Assembly (NCBI RefSeq): GCF_027580225.2
Contig: NC_073358.2
Span: 28,670,501-28,734,500, forward strand
From: Misgurnus anguillicaudatus
Taxonomy: Eukaryota; Chordata; Actinopteri; Cypriniformes; Cobitidae
Direction of reading: 5' to 3'
Length of the DNA: 64,000 bases
Shown here: in pieces, positions 11,831 to 25,372 of the stretch
How positions within the stretch are numbered: the first letter of the stretch is position 1
Layout: each line of letters begins with the position of its first letter
Translations under genes and position numbers: made by a program
Notes under the pieces: model-generated
The model's input: the letters and a program-made list of their open reading frames with translations, nothing else
Told to the model about the DNA's origin: nothing
The model's database searches: none

Positions 11831-13626
11831 AACAACCCTTCCCAGGTCCCACTTCTGAGATTCCCAGTTTTGCAGCAGCTGCTGATTTGACAGGAAGTGA
11901 TGAAGTCTTTTGTTCAGAGTTGAGAAGGTCAGATTCTTCCTTCTTCTCGCCCGGTTTCTCGCTCTGTTTCTGATTTGTTCGGTCGTAGGCAGCCGTCAGA
12001 GGAAGGGCACGAGTTTGACATCTTCATTGATGAGGAAAAGAGAGGGATGAAAAGAGAGATCTAAAAACAGAGGGATAAAGGAAGGACAGACAGAAACAGA
12101 AGAGGCCGCAGACGTGGAAGGCAAATGTCACACAAAGAGTTTAACCCTGCAGAATCCCTTCAGTCATGCAAATGTCTTATTCTCTCACAGGCAAACACGG
12201 TCGCTCTCGAGTCTGCGTGTGAACGCTCCGCATCGGCTTTCATGAAGCGCTGTGAGATCGGCCTGAAGTCATTAAGCACTAATATTTACTCATTGTCTGG
12301 GACACTGACAAGTGAAGATGTTTAGTGACCTTCCTGAATTCTTTACATGCCGGTTACTGTTTGCTTCGGTTTGTTTGGCATTTGATTTGTTTTATCGTTT
12401 TTTGAATGCATTTCTTCTCCTCTTACATTAAAAATTTTATTAGGTGACTGAAAAATGTTTAACATCTGATTTTTATTAAAGTAAAAAAAGTTTATGTTTA
12501 ATATGTTTATTAACAAATAAATACATTTAATAATAATTCAAACACTTATTTTTGAATTGAACCAGATCAACCTGACTAAATTAGGTCAAATCAGGTTACA
12601 GTCAGATCAGGCTTTGCTTTTTTAAGGAACACTTTCAAATTGTAAAAATAAAATCACGTGAACCGTATGTTGTCAGTTTCTGTATGTTCTTTATAAAGTA
12701 CGTCTGTCCGTTCTCATTGTTTGCCTTACTGTGCTTTTCAATGGCGTTAATCACCGTATCGTAATTCTCAATACAGACTGTTCTCAATACTGTATACACC
12801 TCACACATATGATTACATAAGCATCATGTTTTGTACAACAGACAGGCATAAAAGGTTTTGTTGCTTATTCATCTGTGAAGCCTTTTTGTGTGGTTATAAA
12901 TACATTAAAGTAACAAACAGGCTATGGCAAGCACCCTCACAACATACGAATTACATTTTTACAGAACTAATATTTGATTTGGATCAGGACCAGATAAATT
13001 ACGAAAATGCCGCATTTATATGTTGGTTTTTTTTCATTGTATCAGGCTTGTGTGTCTGTATTATTCAATGTGTGCATTTTTACGGTGTGTGTGTGTGTTT
13101 GCATTTGTATTTGAAGTTTTGGGAGAAGTCTACGTGTTTGCATTTGTTCTTGTGTGTGTGTATGTTTGCGGTTAGCAGTAAAATGTGTGCTGCAATTATA
13201 TCCCCTTACCGACGCCTACAGACACTGAATCAGACATTTCCTGTATGTGTGTGTTGATTATCACATGAGCAATAAATTATAAACTTTAATAAACGAAGTG
13301 AGATGCTTTCCTTTCCCTGTCCAATGAATCAAAGTCAGCAGATCTCACCATGCGGCACATTTCTGTGCCTTCTCTTCCTTTAGTCTCTTACTTTATTTGG
13401 AATCGTTTTTTATTTTCAAAATATATTATTAAGAGGAAAATGGAATGGCGATAGTCCCTCTGGAGTGGTTTGCGGAGAGTTTTGGCAGCATGGGGGGTGT
13501 TTGAACCCAAGTTTTTCTGCTCATGAGCGTGAGCTCCAGAGAGATGCGGATTTTACCGTCGGTCAGACTCAGACGTGATTGTGTATGTGTGTGATTTATT
13601 GTAACTTTGTATGCTTTGTGTTGCAG

Positions 13627-13904
13627 GTTCGTGTCTGGGAAGGGCTTGGTGATCTACCCAGAGATTGGGGATAAACTGGACATTATCTGCCCCAAAGGAG
13701 ACATGGGGCGGCCGTATGAGTTTTATAAACTCTACTTGGTGAGAAAAGAGCAGGCGGAGTCCTGCAGCACTATACTGGACCCAAATGTCCTGGTGACGTG
13801 CAACAAGCCAGAGAAAGACATCAAATTCACCATCAAGTTCCAGGAGTTCAGTCCAAACTACATGGGACTTGAGTTCAAGCGTTTCCAAAACTATTACATC
13901 ACCT
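13627..13904 (+). CDS. efnb1: Ephrin-B1, exon 2 (receptor-binding domain)
   Basis: Ephrin-B1 is a single-pass membrane ligand for EphB receptor tyrosine kinases and also signals backwards through its own tail. This exon encodes 92 full codons from [16 protein letters not shown] to NYYIT. It contains three of the four conserved cysteines of the ephrin fold (in IICPKG, AESCST and VTCNKP). It also has the G-H loop [10 protein letters not shown], which in this family inserts into the Eph receptor channel. Residues such as [12 protein letters not shown] and LDPNVLVTC match ephrin-B1 rather than B2 or B3, as I know those proteins. The acceptor is TTGCAG; the first base G completes a codon begun in exon 1. 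The donor is a perfect GTAAGT at 13905, and the leftover T is completed to Ser by exon 3. Introns on both sides are long. The frame is open with no damage. Confidence 0.97.
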
Positions 13905-14148
13905 GTAAGTAACTCCAGCCTCTTTGTGTGAATTGCTGAATGAATGTCTCTTTTTAGATTAGCTATACTTTCTGTATGTATGCGTTGGGACCAAACGCCC
14001 CACAAGCATGAATTAACCTGGAATCGCTACATTGAAGGGAATAGCCGACGCTCCCATTGTGGAAAATTGCTTAGCGTTCATACTAAATAGCATTTTAATG
14101 AAATCTACCAATGTCAGTGTGTAAAGACTAAAGTTAGGTAGTAAAGTG

Positions 14149-14520
14149 TCAAACTTATTCAATTCAATGTTATTTTATTTATATAGCACTTTTCACAATT
14201 GGTATTTGTTTCAAAACAGCTTTACATCAATAGAATGAATGGGAAACACAAAATACAGCGGCTATGAATAAATTTTACAAGCGAGCGTATTAATAATGTA
14301 ATGTATGGAAGAGGATGCTAAGTTAAGCCAATGTCGGCTGACGACTTGGGGTTGAAAAACCCCCTAGGAGATAAAACCTCCTGATTTTTTATGCCTAGGA
14401 GGAAAAAAGTCCTAGGAGGAAAAAACCTTTGGGAGATAGGATAAGGAGAATAAACGGGTTCTGTCTGTCGGTGGTCGTTGGTCAGGCATCGGCTGGGAAT
14501 CACGTTGAAGGACGGCCAGT
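14149..14520. repeat. Probable dispersed fish repeat
   Basis: The start (TTATTTATATAGCACTTTTC) and the later GGAGGAAAAAA-type segment (14333-14520) resemble a repeat I associate with cyprinid genomes. There is no second copy in the window to prove it, so the call rests on memory of the motif and the limits are approximate. Confidence 0.35.
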
Positions 14521-14677
14521 AGTATGTGAAAGGGGTTCATATTGAAACAGATTGATATCCCCGAAACAAAAACTAGCAACAAGCAGAATCTATGTAGATG
14601 ATTGGTACATTCATGTATACAATACATGTATACAGTGCAAGAGTTAAAGGCCTATAATGTTACCTAAAAGACGAAAT

Positions 14678-14733
14678 ACTAAGATGAGGATAATATGTAT
14701 GTACATACACATGCATATAATCCTCATCTTAGT
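14678..14733. repeat. Short perfect hairpin
   Basis: ACTAAGATGAGGAT at 14678 is matched by its reverse complement ending at 14733, separated by an AT-rich ~28-base loop of alternating ATGTATGTACATAC type. The 14-bp stem is too short for a typical microRNA precursor. Confidence 0.7.
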
Positions 14734-14938
14734 CTCTTTTTGTCTATAAATCTTTGCTTGTTTGTTGTAATAATGCACTAATGAATACATTTAAAAAGAT
14801 AAAATAAAGAAGCCCTATAACAGACAGCAGGGAATAGCATGGTAAATGTAACACATTCTCTCTGTCTGCCTTACTCTATCTCTCACTGTAAGCAGCTACT
14901 TTATTTCTTATTATTTTTCTTTTTAAACTCATTCCCAA

Positions 14939-14939
<1 letters not shown>

Positions 14940-14976
<37 letters not shown>
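14940..14976. repeat. (GA)n microsatellite
   Basis: An uninterrupted GA run is followed by further GA-rich sequence to about 15000. Confidence 0.95.
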
Positions 14977-14985
<9 letters not shown>

Positions 14986-15159
14986 TGAGATAGAGGACAG
15001 TTTCAGTCAGGCATGTGTCATTGGTTGTCTTGCCTCACTGAGCTTTCGGTCTCTTGGCCATGACGCCCAGACATGTCCCATAATCCACTTCACCTCTACT
15101 GACCCATCACCACTACACTCCCAGCAACCAGTGGGGCTGCTATTAGATCCAGTAAAACA

Positions 15160-15160
<1 letters not shown>

Positions 15161-15210
<50 letters not shown>
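15161..15210. repeat. (CA)25 microsatellite
   Basis: This is a pure CA run. The three open frames that cross it are artefacts. Confidence 0.96.
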
Positions 15211-15211
<1 letters not shown>

Positions 15212-18200
15212 TCCCTCCCTAGCAATCCGTTCATTTATCTCGCTCTGGTAAACAAGATAAATCTGGTTAAAAATCATTTTGCTGAGATGTGTGTGTTTTG
15301 GGTCCACTGGTTTTTGGTGTCTGGTCATCTTGTTCTCATTGTTCAACCCAGTTAATAACTCATCGAGAGATTATAGAGTGTGACCGTTTCACACGCATCT
15401 CTACACTCCTTAGCAAAAACCTCCTCGAACAGTGTTCCTACATGGCCGTTCACGTCTGCGCGCTTTTCGTATGTCGCATCGTTGCGAGTTTACATTGTTT
15501 ACATACAGAGAGTTCCTGAACTGATTGTAGTTTGGCATCAGTATAGATGCAGTTTAATATAAACCTCCCTCTTGTGTGTGTGCGTTAAATGTAAGCAAGA
15601 TGTTTCCAGTCGTCTAAACTGACCACTAACTAGAATCTTTATAAAACGCACACAAACACACAGACGTTTCAACAAAAGCATATTGAACTAATTACCCTCT
15701 CAAAATTCCCCAAGTTAAAATACAAGCAAAAAAGGCACCATGCGGAGATTTCTACCTTAGTTTAACTGTCTTTTTCTGAGTGTGGTTTGCGGGGAAAGTT
15801 ATGACATGTTTTATTTATATAACACATGACATTTTTGTTAGCATTACAACCTCTTTGTTAATTTAAAGTGTTTTAAAAATAAAACATGACTTTTTTTGTT
15901 GTACGTTAACACAAGACTTTTTGATTATTGCTGCTGATTGCAAAACAGATACATACAGCTGCCAACCTCGGTAGGCCCGTTTCACACACTGCATCTGCTG
16001 TGCCCGTTTTGTTTTGGTGGCCGAACCAACAAGTTTTACATTGTTTACTTTTTCCCAGAAATTGCACGGCGAGGGGTCTTGATGCTGAGCATATGTTTGC
16101 CACAAATCATTCGCTGGACTCGCAGTAAAGGCATCAAAAATTTAATGTGTACACTTTTATCATCACAGTCTTTTGCAATGTAGGACCAGAATGAAGTAAA
16201 CTACGTAGTCATTGTTTGATAAAAGACGTCTGTTGGGCTTGATGCAAGTTACACACACAGGCACACAAACTTTCTACTCAGTAAATCGGACCGAATCCAG
16301 ACGATTTATGCGGTTTATTGCCGTATTATAGGGTTTGGGTTCCACTCCATGTAGATTAATTACCATCTGGGTGTAAATGTGACTCCTTATGTAAATTAGA
16401 TGTCTCGATAATCAGATTAGCAATAATTCTTTACAGCCAAATCCAACAATTATAATTTATGGCTGTTACTTAAAAATATTTTAGATGTGGTAACCCAGAT
16501 ATTTTTTGTATATGCAGTTTAGCAAACATGAAACAATGTGATGATGCCCGCTGGTGCAGCTGCGTTGTTGTTGCTGCTGTCACACAGGCTCTGATACTGA
16601 CAAATCATGATGCTTTGCCCCGCCCACCCACCTTTAGCCTGTCTGTCAAACTGGAAAACGCTTATTCAGTTGCCACACCATCAATCTAGGTGCATTTTTC
16701 CTATCCACCGGAATCTGCTGTTTTTCCTGTCACTATATTTGCCTCCTTCCGTGCGGTGTCGAGTGTTTTCTTTTTGACTTTCCTGTATCCTCTAAACGTT
16801 GTGGTTGTGATGATTTCAGTGACGGTGCTGGCTATATTTATTTATATTTTGAAGCTTACGGAACATCATATATGCCACCCACGTCGCACCCAAATCACCT
16901 CTTGAATGCATTATATAAAAAACTGCAAAGCTGTTTGATTTTTGTCCCGTTCACCAGATTCGTCTTCACCCCCCACTTCATCTGCATTTTCAAATTACTT
17001 GTCAATTTACCAAGGCTGTCAACTTAACATTTTAATTTAGTGCGATTAATTATTTTAAAAAAAGAACATAATGAAACTTTAATGCAATTTTTCATTCCAC
17101 TTGACATGCACATATATTACAAAAGTCCCCAACAAGTGCTGCAGAATGGAAGCCTTTTAATTGACACGCCATCTTAAATCATGGCGCTCATAGTGTAAGA
17201 CAATAAAAACAGTGAGTCGGGTTACAGGTTACCTTTAGCGTAGGTTACATCTAATTCAAATAAATGATCTGTTCATCCCATGATACTGAATTCAGTCTGT
17301 TGCTACAGAGGTTCAGAGCAGTGGCTCCAGAGGCCAATCCAACCCCTGAAATCTCCTCTGCTTTATCCATGTAACTATGTGTCAAATGGTCTCCAGTCTG
17401 TCTGCAGAAGTCCTTTGAACTAGACCGAGTCTGCTGATGCAGCTCTGTCCCAGCCTCCGAGCCATACATGTTCACTTTCTTCCACTGAGCCATTGCACGG
17501 CGGTTGGTGCAAATGATGCAGACTTTCTGTTGTGCTCATGTGGGTGATGTAGGTTCAGGTTTGACCTGCGGTGTGTCCAGGCCCTCCCAGATAGGTTACT
17601 GATAATCCCCATTAGACATGGGGCAGTTACCGGTTTCAAGGTATACAGAGGTTTTAAAGAGTCATGGTTACATTTTCTGTAATACTGTTTGCAAGGTATG
17701 AGCTGGGTTTACACAAAATTAATTAAATCATTAAGTCATGTGATTTACATTTAATATATATATTAAATAGTTTTTATAATTTAAAGGCTTTATTTTCACC
17801 CAGCATGCATGTTGTATGTTGCTTAAAAATAAAATGCATTGTGTTCAGTTAAAAAGTTGTTGTTTGTATACATCTGCAAAACCACAATACTGTGAAACCG
17901 TGGTATTTTTGCTTAAGGTTATCATGCCGCCAAAATCTCATACCGGCCCATGCCTTATCCCCACCATCTTTGTCAAAAAAAAATTCTGTTCTTTATACAT
18001 ATAAGAGCCCCATTCTTTTTCTGTTTCTTGTCAATATAAGCACATCAAAAACGAATCTTTCAAGAAGAAGAATTGTAGAAGAAGATATATTGTTTCACTC
18101 TAACCTAGAAAATGTCAATATTTGACCTAAGCATATTTTAAAGTCCCTGTAAAGTCAAATACTAAATGTGTTTTGAGTTTGTGACACCACAGAAAAATGC

Positions 18201-18355
18201 GCTATTAACACTCACCCATCCAACTTTGTATGATAAAAAACGGCAAATAAATAAATAAGTTATCAAAATCTTTTAAAAACTGTAAGGATTCTCTGCTCTC
18301 AAATCTGTCTCGTGGAAAAACGTCCATCTCTTTCAACTTTCAAATACCGCTACAA

Positions 18356-18559
18356 CACTGAAAAAAATGATTAATTGAATTTAATCAATTTTTTAAGGTA
18401 AGTGGTTGCAATCAATTTATTTAAGCTACATTTAAACAAAAAAGATTAGTAACGTAAAATAAAATATAAAACTTTTGTTTAAATGTAGCTTAAATAAATT
18501 GATTGCAACCACTTACTTTAAAAAAATTGATTAAATTCAATGAATCATTTTTTTCAGTG
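18356..18559. mobile_element. 204-bp palindromic element with CACTG ends
   Basis: The left end CACTGAAAAAAATGATT is the reverse complement of the right end, and the arms pair over about 80 bases (including TTTAAGCTACATTTAAAC). It is a typical miniature inverted-repeat element; I could not define a target duplication. Confidence 0.8.
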
Positions 18560-19096
18560 AACCTGAATGGATGATTGGGATTGTGTTAGGGGCGGGGCCA
18601 TGGGCAGTGGCTCGATGACGCTCTTGTTGAATGCCTTCCTAAAAATCCTTAACTCAGAAATGGTAAAAAACTGTTTAATTCAGTACTACATAGTTTACAA
18701 TCTTTGTGGCGTGTTTCAGCAATACATTTCTAACATTTACAATGTGTTTCGAAATAATTTTCAAGATTGACTTTACATGGACTGAGCATAGGTTGTCCCT
18801 TTTTTTTACCCAACCATGGGTTAAAAATGACTTTTTAGCATTTTTGAGAATTTAGAAAACAAGTTTTATAAGCTTATACACTCTTGGTTTTTATTTTAAA
18901 AGAATTTCACTTTTGATGTAGAATACTGTGCAAATTAGATGCCACCATGCCACAATTAGATTTGTTGTTTTGCAATGTTATAGTGATCATATATAATTGT
19001 TTCTCAGTCTCCTTAATAAAATACATCCAGAAAATACAGGAAATGTGTATATAGTATTAAAAAATTTATAGTTTTTAGGGTAAACTCTCCTTCCAC

Positions 19097-19316
19097 TTAA
19101 AGGCGGAGTCCACGATGTTTGAAAGCCAATGTTGATATTTGAAATCACCCAAACAAACACGCCCCTACCCCAATAGAATCTGGACCTCCTGTTGATAGAC
19201 CCGCCCCACACATACGCAACCCGGCTTTTGATTTGATTTGGCTATAAGTGTGTTTTGGTAGTCGGCCCGTCTCCTTTTCCAACGCGTTTTTCAAACATCG
19301 TGGACTCCGCCTTTAA
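19097..19316. mobile_element. 220-bp miniature element with TTAA ends
   Basis: The terminal repeat TTAAAGGCGGAGTCCACG continues for about 27 bases and is matched by its reverse complement at the right end. The interior is not palindromic. TTAA at both ends fits a piggyBac-type target. Confidence 0.85.
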
Positions 19317-21019
19317 GCAATAGCAGGAAACTGCAGGATCTCTTAAACCTAAATCAACTAAATCCAAATTTCTTTGTCTTTTTACTTCATTCTGCATAAA
19401 AACGCTCAAGTGGTGTTTGGTGCCGAGAGGTCACCCTAAACACTGACGATGGCTAAAGACGTTTAGTCCCGAAAATTTAATTTAGTATTTTTTGTACGTA
19501 TTTCCTTTATTTTCTGTTTGTATCTTAATAAAATAGATTGAAAAATAAACATGGATGGACATTAAAACTTCTAAAACAACAAGTATGGTGGTGGTGGTGG
19601 CCTAAGACTTTGCACAGTACTGTACATTTATTCTAAGTTATAATTATTTATGGGGATAAGCAAAACATATTTTCACATTTATATTGCTCCTATTAACAGG
19701 TTTAACTATCTATGTTGTTTTAATCCATTGGAGATTCCTGTCTGGCTGAAGTGGGGTTACTAAGCCTGTGCTTGGTCAGATTCTGTCTTGGTTTCTAACT
19801 GTGACAAGATATTTAGAGAATTCTCCCCAGCTCTTTTTATGGCCTGATTTAATTCCAGTATGTGTTTCAGAAAGACTCATGACTGATCATCTTCTTTATT
19901 TTTGTGGGTGTTTATTAAAAGCTCCAGATTTGTTGTGGATTCCAGTTAGCTATAGTCCTTTAAATGTGGGTTAACTTTTTAGAAGCGTACCAAGACCTAA
20001 CCTCAAAATGTATTCTGACAGAGATCATCTTTGACTGCCCCCACATTTTATTCATTTTCTATCAATTTACAAACCACAGATGAAAAGCATTATCATTGTT
20101 TGACGTCCATTTTCTCATTCATCAAAGTTTTGCCTCCACAAAAGAATTTTGGTGAAAGATACCAAATTGTCAAAGACGACGTTTGTGTGTGTGTACGCAT
20201 GTGTGTGAGGGTTTGATTTAAAAAGCATGACAATGGAAACAGTACCGTCATACAGTCGAGGGAGCGCTAAATATGATGGAAAGAGAATAAGGGGGGTGAA
20301 AAGCAAAAAAATGGCGAGCAGTCAGAAGATTTTGTGATTATCGCTGCATGAAATGGACCTAATGACCAGATGAGTAGATGTGTGAGGCTGCCTGAAAGGC
20401 TCGAATGGTTTCTGAGATGTTTGCAGGATTAAGGAGATAAATTAAAGGTTGTTTCGGGTCAGCCTTTTTTGCGTGTGACTGTTGTGTGTGTGTGTGTGTG
20501 TACGAGTTTGCGTTCGGTTCTGTGTGTATTTTTGTGTAAGGCTGTGTCAGCAACATATGATTCTGATTTCAGACAGTCCAACTTTGAAGTAATTCTGACC
20601 AAACCGCTGCACCGAAATTATGAGAGAGTGTGTGTTGTGTGTTGTGTGCGTCTTTGTGTAACCTCTCACCATAACTGTCTCCCAGGCCACAGCCAAAGTA
20701 TGAAAATGAGGGGCTTCATTTCGCTGTGGTCGCTCTGGGGCGAGAGAGGTCAAATATCACATCGAGCTGTGTGTGGGTTTTACCCTCTAACATGCATAAA
20801 AAACGAAAAGCAAATGGTTGATTTTAGCTGCTTTGTAACATGAGAGGAATTTGGCTTCCATTGTAAACTCCTATTGAATACCAATTTAATATTCAGCCAT
20901 CCAGACATCTCTAGCTCTCCATGGCATCTTTAACCCTCTATTGGAAGTTTAAAGTAGGATTAAAGTATATTGTAATTGTAAAGTTAGACTAGTGCTTTAT
21001 TCTGTAATGTAACAATTAT

Positions 21020-21459
21020 TTAAAGGGGACATGGCACAAGACTTTTTTAAGATGTCAAATAAATCTTCGGTGTCCCCAGAGCACATATGTGAAGTTTTAG
21101 CTCAAAATACCATATAAATAATTTATTATAGCATGTTAAAGTTGCCACTTTGTAGGTGTGTGCAAAAATGTGCCATTTTGGGTGTGTCATTTAAAATGCA
21201 AATGCACTAAATGTCAGTGCTGTGGTTGGATAGTGCAGATTAAGGGGTGGTATTATTATAATAAGAGCTACTTATGACATCATAAGGAGAGCCAAATTTC
21301 AACTACCTATTTTTTCATGTGCTTGTAGAGAATGGTTTACCAAAACTAAGTTACTGGGTTGATCTTTTTCACATTTTCTAGGTTGATAGAAGCACTGGCG
21401 ACCCAATCATAGCACTTAAACATGAAAAAAGTCAGATTTTCATGCCATGGCCCCTTTAA
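21020..21459. mobile_element. ~440-bp element with TTAAAGGGG ends
   Basis: The left end TTAAAGGGGACATGGCA and the reverse complement of the right end, TTAAAGGGGCCATGGCA, differ by one base. There is no coding capacity. It is a TTAA-flanked non-autonomous element. Confidence 0.8.
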
Positions 21460-21612
21460 TTTTAGTCTGTTACAGTAATGTTTAGTGGTTACTATATCAA
21501 TTTTTTGACATTGGCAGCTAGTCACTTAAATTCATTAAATATTTTAATAAATAAAACCACAGCAGTGTCCTTAAACAACAAAATCCCTATTAATACTTAA
21601 AATGTTTATATC

Positions 21613-22111
21613 TTAAATGTCCCATTCTTTCTGTGTTTTCGAAGCTTTGATTGTGTTTACAGTGCGCAATATAACACTGTAAAATGTGGTATTTTTCACA
21701 CAATTTACTTATCTGTATACCAGTGTTTTCACTGTCCTAAAAACATCCTTGTTCTATGAAATCCCTCCTTCAGAAATACGTATCGAGTTCTGATTGTGTA
21801 GCTTGTTTAGTGTGTTGTGATTCGATAGCAGGTTAGCTTGCCGTTAGCTTAGCTGGCGACTGATGTATTCCTGTGGGCGGAGTTTAGTCAAAAAACTTTT
21901 CTACTGACGTCATTAAAGCAGGAAGTAGAGGGCTGTAGTCCAAACCGGCCGTTTGCTGTAGGCTTTGAAAGGCGAATTATGTTAAAAAAATATATCGACT
22001 GGCAGTGAACTTTGAGTTTTATCATTTTACAGGTATTATTTATGCTATAATAGCAACATTACACACTAACTAGGGTTTAAAAAATGGGATTTGAAAGAAC
22101 GTGACCTTTAA
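21613..22111. mobile_element. ~500-bp element with imperfect TTAA ends
   Basis: The left end TTAAATGTCCCATTCTTTC and the reverse complement of the right end, TTAAAGGTCACGTTCTTTC, match at most positions. The interior is CpG-containing unique sequence. The terminal repeats are short and diverged, so this call is weaker than its neighbours. Confidence 0.6.
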
Positions 22112-23756
22112 GTACTATTTTGTGTACTAAAAGGGGTTATCTAATAAGTCATTATTATTTTCCCCCAAGGTCCACTTAAATGCAAGTCTTTTTTGTCGGA
22201 AAACGTGTTTTTTACGACCATTTTCACCCTCTATTTCACTCTTCAAATTACACGCAGTGACATGTTAGACTTCTGTGCAAACATCCTCTTCGCATGTGAA
22301 ATGAGATACAGGGCTTTGCTTCACTTTCGTGCTCGCCAGTTTTGCTCTCGAGTGCAATATAGTTTTTAACTGCCTCATCCTTCAATAACAGACTCTTCAA
22401 ATAACGCATAACCTTGTGACAGGATCACAAAGTAGTTAACGCTGAAATATAAGACGGAAATGATCAGGGACCTTGTTTAAATAAAATACAGAGGGTGTTA
22501 AAAATAATACCATCTATGCTACATCATCTGTATGACCGTTTGACGCACTCTTGACTGGATGGGTTTCTCAACAGCAGATAGGCGTCATTGACGTGTAAAC
22601 GTAGACGGTTACGACTTCGTCCGTCTGATATCATACAGTTGCAAAAGTCCACAATGTTTGGTTTCGATAAATGCTCTTTGGACTGGGAAGTAAGTTTAGT
22701 GTACTCATGCGGTATGTTAACTACGTATGTCAGACAAATTGTTTTTCATAATGACCCTTATGATATGACTTTGTATACAGTATGGGTTAATGTTTGAAGT
22801 TTACTGGGCAATAACAGATAACAGAATGGGCTCAACTCAACAATAAATTGCTGTGAGCACACCTATCGCAAACACTCTGCACAATGACAGAAAAACACCC
22901 CAAGTCTGTTCAAACTTTGGCTGTAATTTCAGTGTAGAGTTTGTGGTACATCTGCCCTCCTTCGGAAAGTACTACTACAAAAAGACATAGTCAGCTAAAC
23001 AACTTTTTCTGCCCTTCGAGGCGTAAACCTGTGTGCAAGAGAAAGAAAGCAATATAAACCACAGAGATCATCTTTCTCTGTCTTAAGGGACGTCGAGCAC
23101 CAGGTGCACCAAACCGAACAAGATATCTGTGCGTGTGTGTGTGTGTGATGTCACTCTGTCTTAAGATGATCAACATGCGTATGGATGCTGCTGTTGCTGT
23201 AGTAATGGTCACCGTTGCTGTAGAGATGCCCATGCGATGTCCCAATGGGCGACGAAGGTCAGTGAAGCATGATGGGCCACGCACTTCCCATGGAGCTAAT
23301 GTACGTAATGAGTATTTGTGTGAGCTACACGAGAACAGAGACTAATTGACAGTTAATTACATTCCCATTGTGCGCGGCCTCTTGCTAACACGCACAGGTT
23401 AAATATGTGACAAGGGCGACCGGGTCTTGAAGGTCAGCATCCGCTGAACCCGAATGAAACGTGCTCCTGTACAGGTTGAATTATGGGAGATCTGGATTAC
23501 TGCCGTTGGGACACACACACACGCACACCAAATCCATCTGAACTTTCCCCTCTGCTTCATTAATCGCAGGAACGCTTTACCCAGAAAGGCTTTTTATATG
23601 GTCTGAATATAATAAGCATAATGGCTTGTGCTGTTGTTTTAAAATGGTCTAATTTGTAAGAACACAGATATGCATCTGCGATCACTAACAGTATGTGCTG
23701 GTCATTTTGTTCACTTACAGGTAATTTGAGTGAATGGGTGGTAGCGTTTAGGTCAG

Positions 23757-23922
23757 GAGAAAGAAAGAAAGAATGAAATGAGACAGGAGAATGAGGAAGG
23801 TGGAAAATAAAGTAAAAGAAAACAAAACAAAAGGCAAGAAAAAAAGAAGGAATAAAAGGTGGTCCAAATAAGAAAGAAAGGGAAAGGACAAGAAAATGGA
23901 ATTAAGGAAAGAAAGAAAGAAA
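23757..23922. repeat. Purine-rich (GAAA)n-like tract
   Basis: The plus strand is almost all A and G for about 165 bases, with GAAAGAAAGAAA runs. It is low-complexity, and long purine tracts can adopt triplex structure. Confidence 0.8.
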
Positions 23923-25372
23923 TGGTTTCATGATAGATGTGTTAAATTCCTTCGGTCCAGTGATCCATGCAGAGAAACAGAGAAAGCGAAATCTCTAGTT
24001 TCTCCTCCAGTTTCATTCCTTCCTTCACGAAACCTCACGAGTGTGTTGATTCATTCTGAAGGATTTTCTACTGGAACAATATAAGCTTTGTTTTTTTGAT
24101 AAGAAATAATGACCCCTAAAACACTCACACACACATACATTCCCTATTATTATGCACCCATTCAAACAAACACAGTCGCCCTGAACCTGCTGGCAGAGAC
24201 GCTAGATCTGTTCTTCTGCGTTCAGCTCTTCTGTTTGTACGTGGATGTCGAAAAGAAACAAAGCTGGTGAGGTTGGATGGTTATTGCATTTTAATTTTCT
24301 TCCACAACACTAACACACACACACATCCCATTGAGCTGCCCATCCTGCGGATTTAAAGGTCGGCCATTATGTGACTGCTGAACCAATGTAGCGCTCTGAT
24401 TGGATGAGCTTTTGAAAGCAAAAGAAGGTCTAATCTAGCTGTGTCTGATCTGATGAGTTGTGTACATGTCTATGTGTGTGCGGGAATGACCTGTCAGTGG
24501 CTCTGTGTTATGTCGTCGGCATTTAGAACGAACACTGACCCAAATCTCATACACAAACACAAAAAGATTGAAAACGTTTAGTAGGAGTCACATTATGCAC
24601 CCTCAGAGCTGTTGTTCAGATCTCTGCTCTTTGTTTCGGTAATTCATTAGTCAGAGATTCAGTAGAGACAGCACTGGGATCTGCTGACTGTTACGTAAAA
24701 TCTGACATCTAAAATAATATTCGTTTTCTGTGGTCATGAACATTTTAAGTCTTTTCATTGTGGTTTGGATTCTCTGGTCGTGTGAGAACGTTTTGCTTAG
24801 TTGGGACACGTTGTGGTGGTTGGGATTATCATTTTTAAAATGTGGTACAAAATCTGGTCAGCAGCGATATATTTTAAGGCAGGTACGGTATTGCTGAATA
24901 TTCAGTGCTTTTTTTAAAATAGAGCTGTACAGTGTTCTGTACACTATTTGACAAGTAAGATATAATTTATAGGCAGCTGGTTGTTATCGCAGAAATAAGC
25001 TCCTATAGTGTGATCAGTCTTGTATCACTCTGAAGGGGCTTATTTCACGATAAGAATTGACTGGCTGTACTTTAACCCGCTTATTACATGGCCATTTACC
25101 TCATAAGTAAGGTGAGGAATATTAAATATAGGTTTTTAATGAATGCAGACCTTCCATGAGGAAAACCCATTTACTTTCAGCTTTAAGATAAGACAAGACG
25201 TTCAAAGTTACGACTAAGCACACAATTTGGTTTAATCATTTGTAAATATAATGTCATATATGTTATTAAAATAAATTTTTTATGTAATATTAAACTGTAC
25301 TTGTCAAAATGATTTGCAGCATTTTGGTTACCATGTGTTATTAGTTTTGAATAGTTGTTATCTGAGATTATA

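Larger units (their letters stand above)
1..13626 (+). other. efnb1: Intron 1 of efnb1 (3' part), inferred
   Basis: This stretch precedes the acceptor of exon 2 (TTGCAG ending at 13626). Exon 2 opens with the last base of a codon, so an upstream exon must exist. I looked for an exon encoding a signal peptide followed by the ephrin-B N-terminal strand and ending in that phase, and found none, so exon 1 is inferred to lie upstream of the window. Long first introns are usual for ephrin-B genes. The interval holds (TG)n/(GA)n microsatellites, two related foldback elements (3262-4161 and 10401-11268), a nested element pair (6862-8244), a CpG-dense patch near 2.4 kb and a repeat-free stretch near 5 kb. 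I see no convincing coding exon in it. Confidence 0.7.

Noticed and set aside
12826..13257. 143-codon open frame just upstream of exon 2
   Set aside because: It runs through TG-rich sequence, is rich in Cys/Val/Phe from GT repeats, matches no family I know and has no splice link to exon 2.
14678..14733. Hairpin considered as a microRNA precursor
   Set aside because: The 14-bp stem is too short and the loop too long for a normal precursor.
950..15211. Open frames encoding poly-Thr-His or Cys-Val runs
   Set aside because: They are translations of (CA)n/(TG)n microsatellites.
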